From the NCBI GenBank assembly GCA_003993805.1, contig RSEF01000001.1, positions 71,567,895 to 71,631,894 on the forward strand: 64,000 bases of DNA. Reading direction: 5' to 3'. Shown here piece by piece: positions 12,001 to 23,577 of this stretch. Each line of letters opens with the position of its first letter. The first letter of the stretch is position 1. The DNA is from Himantopus leucocephalus (lineage: Eukaryota; Chordata; Aves; Charadriiformes; Recurvirostridae). A program made the translations under genes and the position numbers. The notes beneath the pieces were generated by a model. That model had not been told where the DNA came from. It saw only the letters and a program-made list of their open reading frames with translations, and ran no database searches.

Positions 12001-15000
12001 TTAGAGATAAGGAATATTAATTGGCCTGGCAAGGTTTGAAGAGCAAAAAGGATAACAGCACAGAACTCAGAGGCAATAAATAATCCTTCTATGCAGCTTT
12101 CATCACAAAAGAAAATCAGCAAACAGTTAGAGATGCTATGGACTGTTATAAATACTGGGAAGCGCAGAATTATAACTGCCACTTAATCCTCGATAAGGCA
12201 ATATCTTCAAAGTAATTCCATTACCATTACATATTTTTAGGGTGAAGAGACTAAGTCCATGACTTCCCTCTCTATTTTATCATGTGCGAATCTTGAACTA
12301 AGTTACGGAGCTGCACGTACAAATACATGTATTTCTGTGTGTAATAACCGTTGTAATGCTTAAGCCAAGCCAGTCTATTACAACAAACTTGTCTTTTCAG
12401 CTTATGTTGCTGCTTATACCTTGTACAAAAATGAGTGAAAAAATCTGTACTTGTTAGGTACTCTTACATGTTGTATCATCTTGTTCAGCTATTAGATGAC
12501 TATAATGGTTACCCAATACAAGACAATGAAAATTAAACAATTTTACATGTTTAATTTCTATAGTTTCTTACATTTAGCATGAGTTAACACTAAATTGTGC
12601 ATATAATAATTTTGTTCTGATTATCTGATGTACACCAGAATCATTCATGAGCCAGACACAAGTTCCAACTCCTGAGGACCCTAGCATGTTATTTGTGAGA
12701 AACCAGGAGGGTATATGAGGAAAGGAACCAGTTTTAAAGCACAGCATTAGTCATTTGGATTCTTAGATTACCAGCAACTATCACGCAGACTTACAAAGCC
12801 ACTCATCCACGTAGAGCTCAAAGGCAGAACAGTGCATGTGGTATGTAACGAGACATTCTGTCCTGTGAAAAAAAAATAAATCATTTTTGTCAAAATCATA
12901 CAGTAAAGCCAAGGACGAGTGGATGCAATGGGAATGTTTGCAAGTCTCAGTAAACAAGTGATAGTACTCACCTTGTTAGTATAAGTTTTGTCCCTTGTTT
13001 TAGTCAGGAAATATAGTTAATTTCTTGACGCATCCAAGAGAGCAAGATAGTTAATAGAATACAAATCATCAAAGGTCAGAGGGAAGCTTGGAGAAATAGT
13101 ACAGTAATACATCTCAGCCACCAGCTGTGGAGGCAAACTATAAATGATGCAAGTTAGGAGAGAAAAGCATGTTCCGTTTTTTCAGTGGCAGTGTAGTTGA
13201 AGACGAAACAGCTTACCTGCTGTTTGTATTTTTCTTCTAATCAGCAAGAGGACCCTGTAGCAGCTATGCAGAAATGCCAGATGCTGCACACGTGCTTTTT
13301 CTTTTCACTAATTAATTTTGTTGAGTATCCTCTCTGTTTTGCCATTGACTGTTCTCAGTAATTCTGAGACCCTTAGAGCAGTCACCTGTGCAATCACATC
13401 TATCTCCATTATCATCTTCTCCCCCCTCCTCTTCTCGTGAGTCCACATTTCTCTGTTTTCTTCCATTTACCTACTGCTTTAATCCTAGAGCTCTGCTATT
13501 GCATTGTTTCTCATTGCATTGTATAATTCAGTAAAGTCTATAGAAGTTCCCACAGTTACAAATGGTAGTTTCTTAAGTGAAATTCGAGGTGTTCTGATTA
13601 AGAACAGTTTATTTCAAATAAATTTTTTGCTACATATTTTTACTAAGTTCTGTCTCTCAGTTATAGGTATGATGTCAAGTTCCCTTTCCTTGACTTGTGG
13701 GTCTTTATGCACCATTGCAATGACATAGTGAAGATCCAAAGCTCAAGGGTGGTTTTTGTTTTATGGTTTAGTTTTTTTTCACTTATTCTAATATGAATTT
13801 AGGGATTGTGACTTCAAATCTGTCATATAACGTCATCATAGACTGTCCATAGGGCTCACATTAAAAATGTTTGTATTAGACAAAGTTCAAAACTGGACAT
13901 CCTGATTTTACCAGACGTGATGTTTTCGGATGTAACATTATCACAATGTAGTCATTATATGAATTATCACAGTTTCAAAATATTCACACAATTTACCTTA
14001 ATTCATCATTCCATACCTTTCAAGGCTTTGCTTTTCAAAATCATCTGGCCTTCCATATATATTTAAAGCTCACAGTTATTATCAAAGTATCTGAATGACT
14101 TTCCGGTATATCTGAAATACCAAACAGTATTGATTATAACCCCGTTTTGTTGTTTCCTTAAATGCTATAGTACTTATTGTGGCAAACTTAACTATAAGCT
14201 AACTCAATAACTAAATTTATTGGTTTCAGAATTATATGAAACCTGTAATATTTTTTTGTATAATATTAACAAATACTGTATTATTTAGGCTTTTTTCTCA
14301 GTTGTTGTAACAATACAGTATACACAAATATCTTGAAAACACTGGAGAGATAAATAACAAGACATTTAATCTATTCCATGTTTAATGTCTTTATTTTTAA
14401 ATTAATTCCTACTAGAATACCAAAAGAAGAAATGATTTGACATAAAAACCTGCTTGTGAACATTCATTAAAGCAATCCCAGCTCAGAAATACAACAGAGG
14501 TACTTAAGATGGCTTATACAGTTAGGACAAAATGACATAAAAGGAATAGATGATAATTTCCATAGAAGAGAAAAAATTGTTATTTGCTCTTTTAAAAGAG
14601 CTGTATATTGAGCTATGTCTTGTATAATTCCCTTCCATAAAAGGAGAAAACCCCCCACATTAAATTGGCTATTAAGTTCCTAAAATACTTAGTAATAAAC
14701 ACGTCAGAAATTTTATATAAAAAACTTTATATGTGTTCAACAAACCTCTTTTTAAAATGAAAAACACACTGAAATCCTGTGTTTCAAAGACTAAAAAAGG
14801 GACACAAAACCAGAAATGGGATTTACTCTTATGATTGCTGGATGTTGCTGAATGTTGAAGTGTTACTTCAGTAAATATTTAGTAGGATGCTTACATTCAA
14901 GCGTGAGAAATGTCTGAAAGAATTACTGTATTTGACATTAAACAAATGGTGAATTAGGGCCTGAATCTTCAAAAATGCAGTATATGAGTTTGAACACTGA

Positions 15001-16573
15001 TTAAAAAAATTCCTGTACTAAATAATGTGCTAAATAATTCCTAGAGGCTAAACCCTTGTAAATGTTAACTGAGGTAGTTTTGGAAATAAAACCCAAATAT
15101 TGGATAGCCTTTTTTTAAAAATCCATAGAATGTTTTCCAGAAGGCACGTGCCCTGCAAGTTAGTTAAATATCAGAAGGTTCAATCCAGAGTCCCAAGACT
15201 CTGAATAAGACAGAAAAAAGTCAATTTTTACCCAGTGTTCCAAGTTATCTTGCATTTATGGAACATACAAATACCTTTACAGCTGTAATATGCCATTACC
15301 AAAGAGAAGTCCTTCTAATGTTAGAAATTTTGAAGAACTGGAACATGCTGAAGAATTTTTCTCATTAGAGGGTATTTGTGTCTTAAAGAGAAAAGAAACT
15401 ACAGAAGATTGTGTTTATGCCAAACTTACTAGAATGAGCACATCCGTTATGAGACTTATGGCTTCTGTCAAAAATTGTTTACCTCTGACTCATCAGATTG
15501 TAATGTGGTACTTGCAGATAAGCATAAGAAAGTATGCCCATGACATGCAGAAATGTTTGATATAAAGGTTTTAAATTGGTTTTACTGTAGGTGTTTTAGT
15601 ACCAGAGCATTTTGAAACTTCAGTCTTTATTTCCCTCCATCCTACCCTAAAATTAAAGACAGCTCAGAGATCTGCATTTTAAATACAATAAAAAGGACTT
15701 TTTTGTTTTTATCTTGTTGTTTACTACAAGAAGCTCAAAAGCTTTGCATAAAATTTATTAACAAACGTACTTTAAGGTCCTGAGCTAAAATCTTGTTCTA
15801 GAACTCTAAAAAGAACTGTGACTGTATCATATGAAGCATAAAGGAGCATAACTTGCATAGTGATGAAGAAGTCTTGTGGGCCTGCTGTTTTCAACACCAA
15901 AGCATAGAGTTACTTAGTTGAAAAGCCTTATATCCAGATATCTTCTCTCTACAGTCTTTTCCAGTAGAAATAGTAATAGCTAAACAAAAATACTGCAGTG
16001 AAGGTAGAAATCAGGGTAATTCCCTAAAAGTGACTCTCACCAGATATGCTAGAGAGGACCATCCTTTTGTGTAAAACAGAACAGCACTAGTGTAATCATG
16101 GAACTGTGAAGGTGATCCAGCAAGAGTCTTTGCTTCAATGTGGCTTCAGTGGCCTTGTGGGCTCTAAGATTGTGTTTACACCCAGTGGGCATTTATAATA
16201 ATCTTTTTTGTATAGTAGCAGAAGCTTGTCACTGCTACTGGACTTCTCTTGTTTTTGCATGCTCTCTCAGGACATAGAAAAAGGGTTAGGATTTTTTCAT
16301 GTGCAGAGGCACTTACAAAAATACATCTTGCATACATAACAACTTCTTCATCTAACACTGATTCCATCAGACCTCAGACATGTTTGTTCTTCTCTGTACT
16401 ACACATGGTAGAATAGAAGTTAATTTTTTATGAACGTTGTCATGTTTTGTCTTCAGTCACAGATGGGTTTCTGTTCCAGATTTTGAATAGGAGTCTACTG
16501 CGTATGGAACTTCATATAACCTATTAAATTTTTTTGCCCCTGTAGAGACCAAGAATTAGATTCAGCTATTGAA
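9003..16573. other. Noncoding AT-rich DNA, no gene recognised
   Basis: Nothing in this 7.6-kb stretch could be supported as a gene. The longest frames (101 codons on the minus strand at 11314-11619, 91 codons on the plus strand at 15290-15565) show no motif, signal peptide or repeat structure. Homopolymer runs occur, for example A-rich near 11694-11706. A sequence near 14953 (GGGCCTGAATCTTCAAAAAT) resembles one arm of very old amniote hairpin repeats, without a clear partner arm. Confidence 0.65.
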
Positions 16574-17611
16574 ATCATAGAATCACAGAATGGTTAGAGT
16601 TGGAAGGTACCTTAAAGATCATGGAGTTCCAAGCCCTCTGCCATGGGCAGGGACACCTACCACCAGACTAGGTTGCTCAGGACCCCATCCAGCCTGGCCT
16701 TGAATACTTCCAGGGATGGGGCCTCCACAACTTCTCTGGGCAACCTCTTCCAGTGTCTCACCACCCTCACAGGTAAAATTTCTTCCTAATACCTAATCTA
16801 AAACTCTTACCTCTCATCCTACACTTCCTGACAAAGAATCCCTCCCCACCTTATCTGTAGGGCCGGAATAGATACTGGAAGGCTGCTACAACGTTTGCCT
16901 GGAGCCTTCTCTTCTCCAGGCTCAATAACCCCAATTCTCTCAGCCTGTCTTCATAGGAAAGGTGCTCCAGCCTTCTGATCATCTTCATGGCCCTCTTCTG
17001 GACTCAATCCAACAGGTCCATGTCCTTTTTATGTTGAGGGCCCCAGAGCTGGATGCAGTACTGAAGGTGGGGTCTCACGAGAGCAAAGTAGAGGGTCAGA
17101 ATCACCTCCCTGGTCCTGCTGGCCATGCTTCTTTTGATGCAGCCCAGCTTTCTGGGCTGCAAGTGCACAATGTTGACTCACGTTGAGCTTCTCATCAGCC
17201 AACACTCCCAAGTCCTTCTGCTCATGGCTGCTCTCAATCCATTCTCTGCCCAGCCTGTATTTGTGCTTGAGATTGCCCCGACTCAGGTGCAGGACCTTGC
17301 ACATGGCCTCTTTGAACTTCATGAGGTTCTCACAGGCCCACTTCTCAAGCCTGTCCAGGTTCCTCTGGATGGCATCCCTTCACTCCAGCATGTCCACCAC
17401 TCCACACACCTTGGTAGCATCGGCAAACTTGCTGAGGGTACACTCAAGTCCACTGTCCATGTCACCAACAAAGATGTTAGATAGCACCAGTCCCAGTACT
17501 GACCCCTGAGGAACACCATTCGTCACTGCTCGCCACTTGGACACCAAGCTGTTGACCGCAACTCTTTAAGTGCCACCATCAAGGAAATTCCTTATCCACT
17601 GAGTGGTCCAT
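16574..17611 (-). mobile_element. CR1 LINE, 3' end and reverse transcriptase part of ORF2, inactive
   Basis: Read on the minus strand, this is the 3' part of a CR1 non-LTR retrotransposon. The plus strand begins with the reverse complement of the CR1 tail (ATCATAGAATCACAGAATGG), continues through the 3' region and enters ORF2. Reverse transcriptase motifs are in one frame: GVPQGSVLG at 17491-17517 and the catalytic box at about 17413-17427. There the expected FADDT reads FADAT, so the second catalytic aspartate (codon 17416-17418) is alanine. A TGA stop follows at 17380-17382 (the LEGRDAIQ-type segment). Downstream, segments like KVLHL and EKDLGVL are clear until a frameshift after the ALAAQKA segment near 17125. 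The element is cut at its 5' side by the assembly gap at 17612. Family identity is certain; the subfamily is not assigned. Confidence 0.95.
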
Positions 17612-17711
17612 NNNNNNNNNNNNNNNNNNNNNNNNNNNNNNNNNNNNNNNNNNNNNNNNNNNNNNNNNNNNNNNNNNNNNNNNNNNNNNNNNNNNNNNNN
17701 NNNNNNNNNNN
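17612..17711. other. Assembly gap, exactly 100 N
   Basis: A run of exactly 100 N, which usually marks a gap of unknown length. It interrupts the CR1 ending at 17611. A different CR1 fragment starts on the far side, so the junction between the two elements is hidden. Confidence 0.98.
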
Positions 17712-18090
17712 CCTAGGACTCTGTTCAGTCAGGTTTTGGGTATGTCCACAGATGGAGACATCATGACTTACCTGGGAAACCTGTTCCAGTGTTCAACAAC
17801 CCTCACAGTAAACAACTATTTTCTAATGTTCAGAGACAATAGCATGTGCTTCAATTTATGCAGATTGCCTTTTGGCACCACTGAGAAGAATCTCTCTTTT
17901 CTTCATTTCTCTGAGATTCTCTTCTCCAGGCTGAACAGTCTCAGCCCTCTCCACTTCTTCTCATACCAAAGATGGTCCAGTCCCTTAATCATCTTTGTGG
18001 CCTTTGACTGGACTCACTCCAGTAATTCTGTATCTTTTTCTAGTTTTTCATCATTGTTAATTACTCATGCAAGCCTTACGTACTGAATTT
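17712..18090 (-). mobile_element. CR1 LINE 3' fragment, older subfamily
   Basis: The plus strand reads as the reverse complement of a CR1 3' region: a CCTGTTCCAGTGTTCAACAA segment, GGCACCACTGAGAAGAATC, CTTCTCTTCTCCAGGCTGAA and a TTAATCATCTTTGTGGCC segment occur in the expected order. The spacing is shortened, with an apparent internal deletion between the last parts. It differs from the CR1 left of the gap, so it is a separate insertion rather than a continuation. Similarity fades by about 18040-18090. Its terminal repeat is not visible, because it either was lost or lies in the gap. Confidence 0.85.
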
Positions 18091-18516
18091 TGACCTAGGT
18101 TGATGATAACTTTGCTATTGCAATGGGATAAGACCTACCCCTGGGATCACCTCTCAGGTAAATGACACCCAGAGTATGCCTACCTAGCTCTGCCTGTTTA
18201 GGTTACTCTGGTACATATGGGAAAGAAAGAAAGAAGCACATACGACCCAAGTTATCATGTAACTGTTAACAACTTTACATTTGCATCTCTCATTTGAGGG
18301 CTGTGCTTATGACTTATGTAACAGATGCTAATTATCTCTGCATGTGAGGGCACCCTGGATCCTTGGCAGAAGTCTAAAATTAATCTGAGGAGCTAGAACC
18401 TTAATTTTCACAAGTGTGAAGCGTGTGCACATTGTTACATAGAAACCACTATTGAGGCTATGTGACACTGACTGCTGTGTGACACCACTGACTGTGGTTC
18501 TGTTGTTACGGCTGCA
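18091..18516. other. Unassigned spacer between CR1 fragment and LTR
   Basis: This 426-bp stretch has no recognised repeat or coding motif. It includes a short GAAA-type run near 18221-18236. It could include unrecognised parts of old insertions. Confidence 0.6.
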
Positions 18517-18869
18517 CATCCTGGTTTGAGGTAAAACAGGACCAATTTTGTGTTCAGTAATTTTACTTTGCAGCTAAGTCTCTACTAACGGAACTCTCTG
18601 AAATTAGCGGCATATTTTTAAGAGTGTAGTCTGCTCCCAAAGTGATAAGACCTGATTGTTTACAATTTGTGCCAAGGAATGGTATGCAGGGAAGCTTTTG
18701 CTTATACTTATTGCTATAACACCCAAGGTCAGTTCACTTCGTTATTTGACCTGTTGGAGGGTCAGAAGTAGAAAAGCATAGAGGGGTCACACCTGAGGGG
18801 AGGAACGGACAGGACAGGTGACCCAAAACTGACCAACAGGGTATTCCATCCTATCTGCATCATGCTCAG

Positions 18870-18876
18870 TATAAAA
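18870..18876 (+). promoter_or_regulatory. TATA box of the solo LTR
   Basis: TATAAAA sits directly after ATGCTCAG, the same context seen at the other two similar LTRs in this window. It marks the U3 promoter of the retroviral LTR. Whether it still drives transcription is unknown. Confidence 0.6.
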
Positions 18877-19135
18877 GCTGAGGGATCAAAAGCTCAGCCC
18901 TCTTTCTTCAATGGCCGACGTCTGAGGAGGACTCTGTCTGTTCGTCTGCCTTTGATGCTGATCTCTGTGTTCCGTAATCCAGATCCAGAATCCAGTTCCT
19001 GTCTGTTGCTGGGTCCAGTCTGGGACTTTTTCAGTGCCTGTCAGTGAAGTGATTGTCATACTCAGAGCTTGATACAGTTTTATTCATATTGTGTATATTT
19101 TATTATTTTCTTTTTATTATTTTATTAATTTTTTC

Positions 19136-19141
19136 ATTAAA
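19136..19141 (+). terminator. Polyadenylation signal of the solo LTR
   Basis: ATTAAA lies about 265 bp downstream of the LTR TATA box, where the R region would carry its poly(A) signal. The surrounding AT-rich run could also produce it by chance. Confidence 0.45.
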
Positions 19142-19293
19142 GTAGTTTAGCTCCTTTTTTGAACTTATAAGTCTCTCTTCTGTCTCATCCTTCTCTCCAT
19201 GAAGGGAGATGCTCTCCATTCTCTGAAGGGAAGAGAAGTAAAAGACAACATTTGTCATTTGTTTCAGTGGCCAGTCTGTCCCAAACCATGACA

Positions 19294-20791
19294 CTGCGGC
19301 ACCCAAATTCTCCCATGTCAGACTGGTTTCACATTTTACATAGGACCATCATTGAACAAAGGGTAGGAATGAGACCACTGTATGGATGTGTCCAGAAACT
19401 TAGCAGTATTCATTAATTGAAATGAATAATATTCATTAATTACTATTATCTAAATTAAAATAAAATCAAATACATCAGGACAAAGAAACAAGCTTTTCAA
19501 GTTGCATACAGATGGTAATTTTTGCTTTTCTACAGGTGATGTTTTTGAATAATTTTTCAATACTTGTGACATTCAAATATTTAATTTAATATTCCTCTTT
19601 TGCTTAAAACAAAAAAAATAAATGGAAATAAAAATTCCCTTCAGCTATTCAAATACCAAAATCCAGGTGGTTTTGAGCTTAATGTATTACTATTACAAAG
19701 TCTCTGGAGGAGTTAAGGGAATAGTTCTTTGCAAGAAGTAGAAGAGAAAGTGTATTGTTATGAGGAAACTGTGGAGAGGCAAAGAAGTGTAAGGATGCAT
19801 ACTAATAGAGTTTTGTTTTTACCTTCAATTTATACTGCATAATTGAGGACATCTACTCTTCAAGAAATCGACATTAATATTACTGTCACATAGGGATTCA
19901 TCAAGCTTCCAAAAGGTAGGAGGAGTGGAAAGTTAAAGATCTTTAAATATTTTTTTACTTTTTTTTTGCTGTGGGATTTTAAACTGTTGAGTTTTTTCAT
20001 ACTAGTTGAAGGACTTTTGACCTTCATGAATTAATGAATTATAGATAAAAATGAAATGAGAGGAAAGTAGTAAAGATTGTATCTGCTGGAGAGACTATGA
20101 AAGTTGTACTTTCAGAGGGATTCCCAGTTGAAGATTTAACGTTCGGAAGTCCACTTGAAATAAAAAAGTATAACAATTCCCCAAAAATGATTCTTAGGTG
20201 GTATTCATGCATAGAATCATAAATCATAACAGAAAAATATATGAGCTTTTGGCTATGAATTTATTATTTTAATATATGAACTGTATACTGTATATATAAA
20301 TTTTTATAGTTACCTACCCCAGGTTTTCTGTTCTAACTACTTCACCTGGAACCTGTAAAAAATAAAATAGCTCCTTTCAGATAAACAACCCCCCCTGTAT
20401 CTGTAAACTTCTTGTGACTTGCAACTTAAGCATTACATAAGGCATTAACATAAAGAATGAAAGACTGAATAAACAGAGCAGGCTCATTTATTGCTCAGTT
20501 CTGATCATTTCTGTTAATTTATCTTAAAGGTTAATCTCACAGAGAGATTCTCTTAACTTTCATTCTCTTTTTTTTAACATCACTGATATTTTGACATGTT
20601 TTCCTTTGATAGTCATGCAGCATCTTAATTGCAGATGGATTCAATTTCTTGCCAAGGATTTTCCTTCAGCTTTCAATAAATTTGTCAAAGAAAAATACTG
20701 TTAGTCTTGCTGCATGGAACTATTTATTCTCCATGAAATACAGAAATTAGGTTACCTTGTAAATTATAATTGTGACGGTTATTTTGTATAG
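19294..20791. other. Noncoding AT-rich DNA
   Basis: No gene or repeat family was recognised. The stretch is strongly AT-rich with short homopolymers. The only frame of note (20039-20227, minus, 62 codons) has no motif. Confidence 0.7.
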
Positions 20792-20843
20792 GTTTCCTAC
20801 TTGCTAGAATAGAACATGTTTCCTACTTGCTAGAATAGAACAT
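20792..20843. repeat. 26-bp perfect tandem doublet
   Basis: Two adjacent identical 26-bp units, 20792-20817 and 20818-20843, begin GTTTCCTACTTGCTAGAATA. With no mismatch between units, the duplication is recent or an assembly effect. Confidence 0.9.
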
Positions 20844-21279
20844 TTCCCTGCATGTAATTAGAAGTTTCTTAATATCACTTAGCCTGGATGGTTTGCAACA
20901 ACTTTGCAGAATGTGTTTGTGAGCTCAAAGGATGTGAGTAGATGCTTTTATTTTAAGATAAAGGTTTTGCAGGAGGGAGTATGTCTAAGTGGGGACACAG
21001 GCAGATCTTGAAGACTTTTAACTTCAAGCACTTACTTATGAATGACACATGACCTTAGCCTAGCTGCCCATAATGAGTGCAGACAGTGCAGTATTTTGAA
21101 AGGTAACAGATCTTATGGAGATGGAAAAAACCTCTGAAGGTAGCCACCCTTGCCAACTGACTCCAGTGGGTAGTTAATAAGACTTTCCTCCAAACTCAGA
21201 TGTCAAAGACTGTGTCTACACTAGCAAGTACTGTGGCACAACTTGAGTTGAGCTGTATAGTGAAATAGCTGGTGTGAGG
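20844..21279. other. Noncoding spacer
   Basis: No gene or repeat was recognised. A phrase near 21210 (GTGTCTACACTAGCAAGTAC) recalls old sauropsid DNA-transposon relics, but it is too short to call. Confidence 0.6.
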
Positions 21280-21438
21280 ACCAAGATCCCATGCTATATT
21301 AATTTTAGGCATTGTAATGTATAATAATTCTGACCAAGATCCCATGCTATATTAATTTTAGGCATTGTAAAGTATAATAATTCTGACCAAGATCCCATGC
21401 TATATTAATTTTAGGCATTGTAACGTATAATAATTCTG
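21280..21438. repeat. 53-bp tandem triplet
   Basis: Three head-to-tail 53-bp units occupy 21280-21332, 21333-21385 and 21386-21438, each beginning ACCAAGATCCCATGCTATAT. They are identical except at unit position 39, which is T, A and C in turn (21318, 21371 and 21424). The array is a short minisatellite, AT-rich, with no coding content. It should be checked for copy-number variation. Confidence 0.95.
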
Positions 21439-22649
21439 TCATGCTTCCGTGGGCTAAATTCTGCATAGGAGTTGTAATACACTAGGCACTCCTCTGAACT
21501 GAATTTTCCTGTATAGTTTAATCTGGGAAGAATCTAGTTTTGGCATTTATAGGCTGTTAAACTCAGAAAGTGAGGGTAACTGAGAAATTCTCTTTCCGCC
21601 CTCTATTAAGTTGCTGAAAGGACGGTGGAATGAATCCAGGCCACTGTGGAAAATTAAGACTGCATGTATGGATAAGATTGTAATGCATTTAATTGGCCAG
21701 TGAATTTAACTCTCTTCTTGAGATTATACTGACTATATTTCCTCAACAAAGGTCTTTCACTATGAGTAATTTTTTCTTCATTATGGGATTATAATTGAGT
21801 GACTTAAGAAATCACTTTTTCTTTAATACTACTGTCACCTCGTATATCAAACCTGAGCAACTCTCTGCCAGCCGTCTTCTATTCTCTGATCTGAAGAGGT
21901 GAATCTTACTTAAATGGCTAAACAACCAACAAAAAATTGGAAGAAATTAAGGCAATAAGAGAAAACAAGAAAATCTTTACACTATAAAGGTGTAGTTATC
22001 CATGCTATTCTTTTTCTTAACGTGTGTCAGATGAATAACTAAAACTCCATTGCCAGTACTTTTCTGTTGAATCTCTAGGCCGTGTGAAAAACAATTAGTT
22101 ATTTGCAATTCCCTGTAATACTTCAATGACTTATGACAATGTAATCTTACATTAAGATCCACCCCCCAGGGAAGGTTTTTTGCACAAAATTATTATGAAT
22201 AAGGTCAGAAATCTGATCTGTAAATACTATTCATGTACTCGGGAGAAACAGGGTGGAATTCATGTGGCACAATACAGGTATCTACAGGGCAGGCATCTTC
22301 ATCCAAGCTAGTCACCTAGTCACGCCTAGTGCTTTCGTAAGATACTTTCAGAGACTGAGTCTTCTCAACTTAATGTAGATATAAAGGCTAGATTGCTTCC
22401 GTTTTGAAAGTATTTCTATCTCTTTGTTGACAACAAAGGCGTAGCTTAAATAGAGGTTTGCACTGAAGGTACCCCAATAGAGAAGGTACCCAACTATAAA
22501 TTTAGAAAATTCTTTGATGTTCAGATCCTCGTTCTATCCCAGAATGTGAAAGAAGCCTGCCTATATTAGCCATTTTATAAGACTTTCTTCAAAAAATTTT
22601 ATTGTATGTATAGTTATAGTGCTTAAGGATAAATAAACATGCACACAGG

Positions 22650-22689
22650 TATATACACATCTATATGTGTGTGTGTTTTGTGTGTGTTT
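22650..22689. repeat. TA then TG dinucleotide tract
   Basis: An interrupted TA/CA tract runs into (TG)n with a TTTT break. It is alternating purine-pyrimidine sequence of the kind that can adopt Z-DNA and vary in length. Confidence 0.75.
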
Positions 22690-23480
22690 GATGACTTGAG
22701 ACAAAGAATGAATAACACACAGAGAACCTTCCAGAAAATGCACAACATACTCCAGATTCAGGGATCNNATTGGATTTGAGTGTAGAATTGGGAACAGACA
22801 TTTCAGACATACATGACAAACCTGAATTCAAAGGGTATTCTTTTTACCTTTTATAACATTTGTTACACATCCACATTCACCTTGGGAAGAAAAGCACGTA
22901 TTAGAAGAGCCAGGAAGTAACTTGATTGCTACTGAATAATTGGATTTCTCTAGCATTCAACATTCAGCTTCTTTATGACTAACGGCACTTTGGAGCCCAA
23001 CAGTTTCTACTCTTTTCTTTTAATTTAAAAAAATAGATCAGAAGATATCTTCTCCAAAAGGAGAAAGGTCTGATACATGACATGGTACTGGGGAAAGAAT
23101 TTTTCTAAATCAGCACGTGCAATGATCTAAAATATTTGTTACCCCTTTGTTAAATCATTTTCAGGAGCATACCTTAAAAAAATCTGATTTTATTGTGTGT
23201 TTATGAAAATTTCAGTATAATGTAGAAATCGGGTTCTTCTATAAATTAATGAAGTTTCTGAGAAGACCCGCATAACTTCTCTTCATTTTCTAGATTTTTG
23301 AGTTATTGGCAGCAATTCACCTAGCTCCCATTAGCCTTGACAGACTCCAGAAGAAGTAGGAGCCATGAGTTTCTTTTTTTAAGGACCATATTTCTTGTGG
23401 CTGAAGCCTAAATGGATTAAATATTGTGATAATTTAAATGAAAGCTTCTTAAAAAGTTCTCCTACATATGTGTGAGAGTG

Positions 23481-23577
23481 GGTATGTGTATACACACACA
23501 CGTCATATGAATATATAGAGAAATGTATATGTATTCTATATGTGTGTATATATTCTCTATGCGTATATATACACATT
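23481..23577. repeat. Degenerate TATG/TACA microsatellite
   Basis: About 97 bp of mostly alternating TA, TG and CA steps. It is low complexity, and the frame crossing it on the minus strand (HTHREYIHTYR-type) is an artefact of this composition. Confidence 0.75.

Larger units (their letters stand above)
18517..19293 (+). mobile_element. Solo LTR of an avian ERVL-like endogenous retrovirus
   Basis: The segment opens with ATCCTGGTTTGAGGTAAAAC after two bases CA (the expected start is TG) and closes with CCCAAACCATGACA. That is the start and end style of a common avian LTR group, here on the plus strand. A TATA box (18870-18876) lies in the typical ATGCTCAGTATAAAA setting, and an ATTAAA signal lies at 19136-19141. 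Flanks CTGCA (18512-18516) and CTGCG (19294-19298) look like a 5-bp target duplication with one difference. At about 777 bp it is longer than the two similar LTRs elsewhere in the window. No retroviral interior lies beside it, so it is a solo LTR. The open frames across it (18862-19047 plus, 19103-19306 minus) are not taken as coding. Confidence 0.8.

Noticed and set aside
17125..17509. Plus-strand frames of 119 and 108 codons
   Set aside because: They are the antisense of CR1 ORF2; the real relic coding strand is minus.
22767..22768. Two-N site as a second false duplication
   Set aside because: The flanks show no duplicated sequence, so it is only two ambiguous bases.
23379..23576. His- and Tyr-rich minus-strand frame
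   Set aside because: It is a translation of a TA/TG/CA microsatellite.
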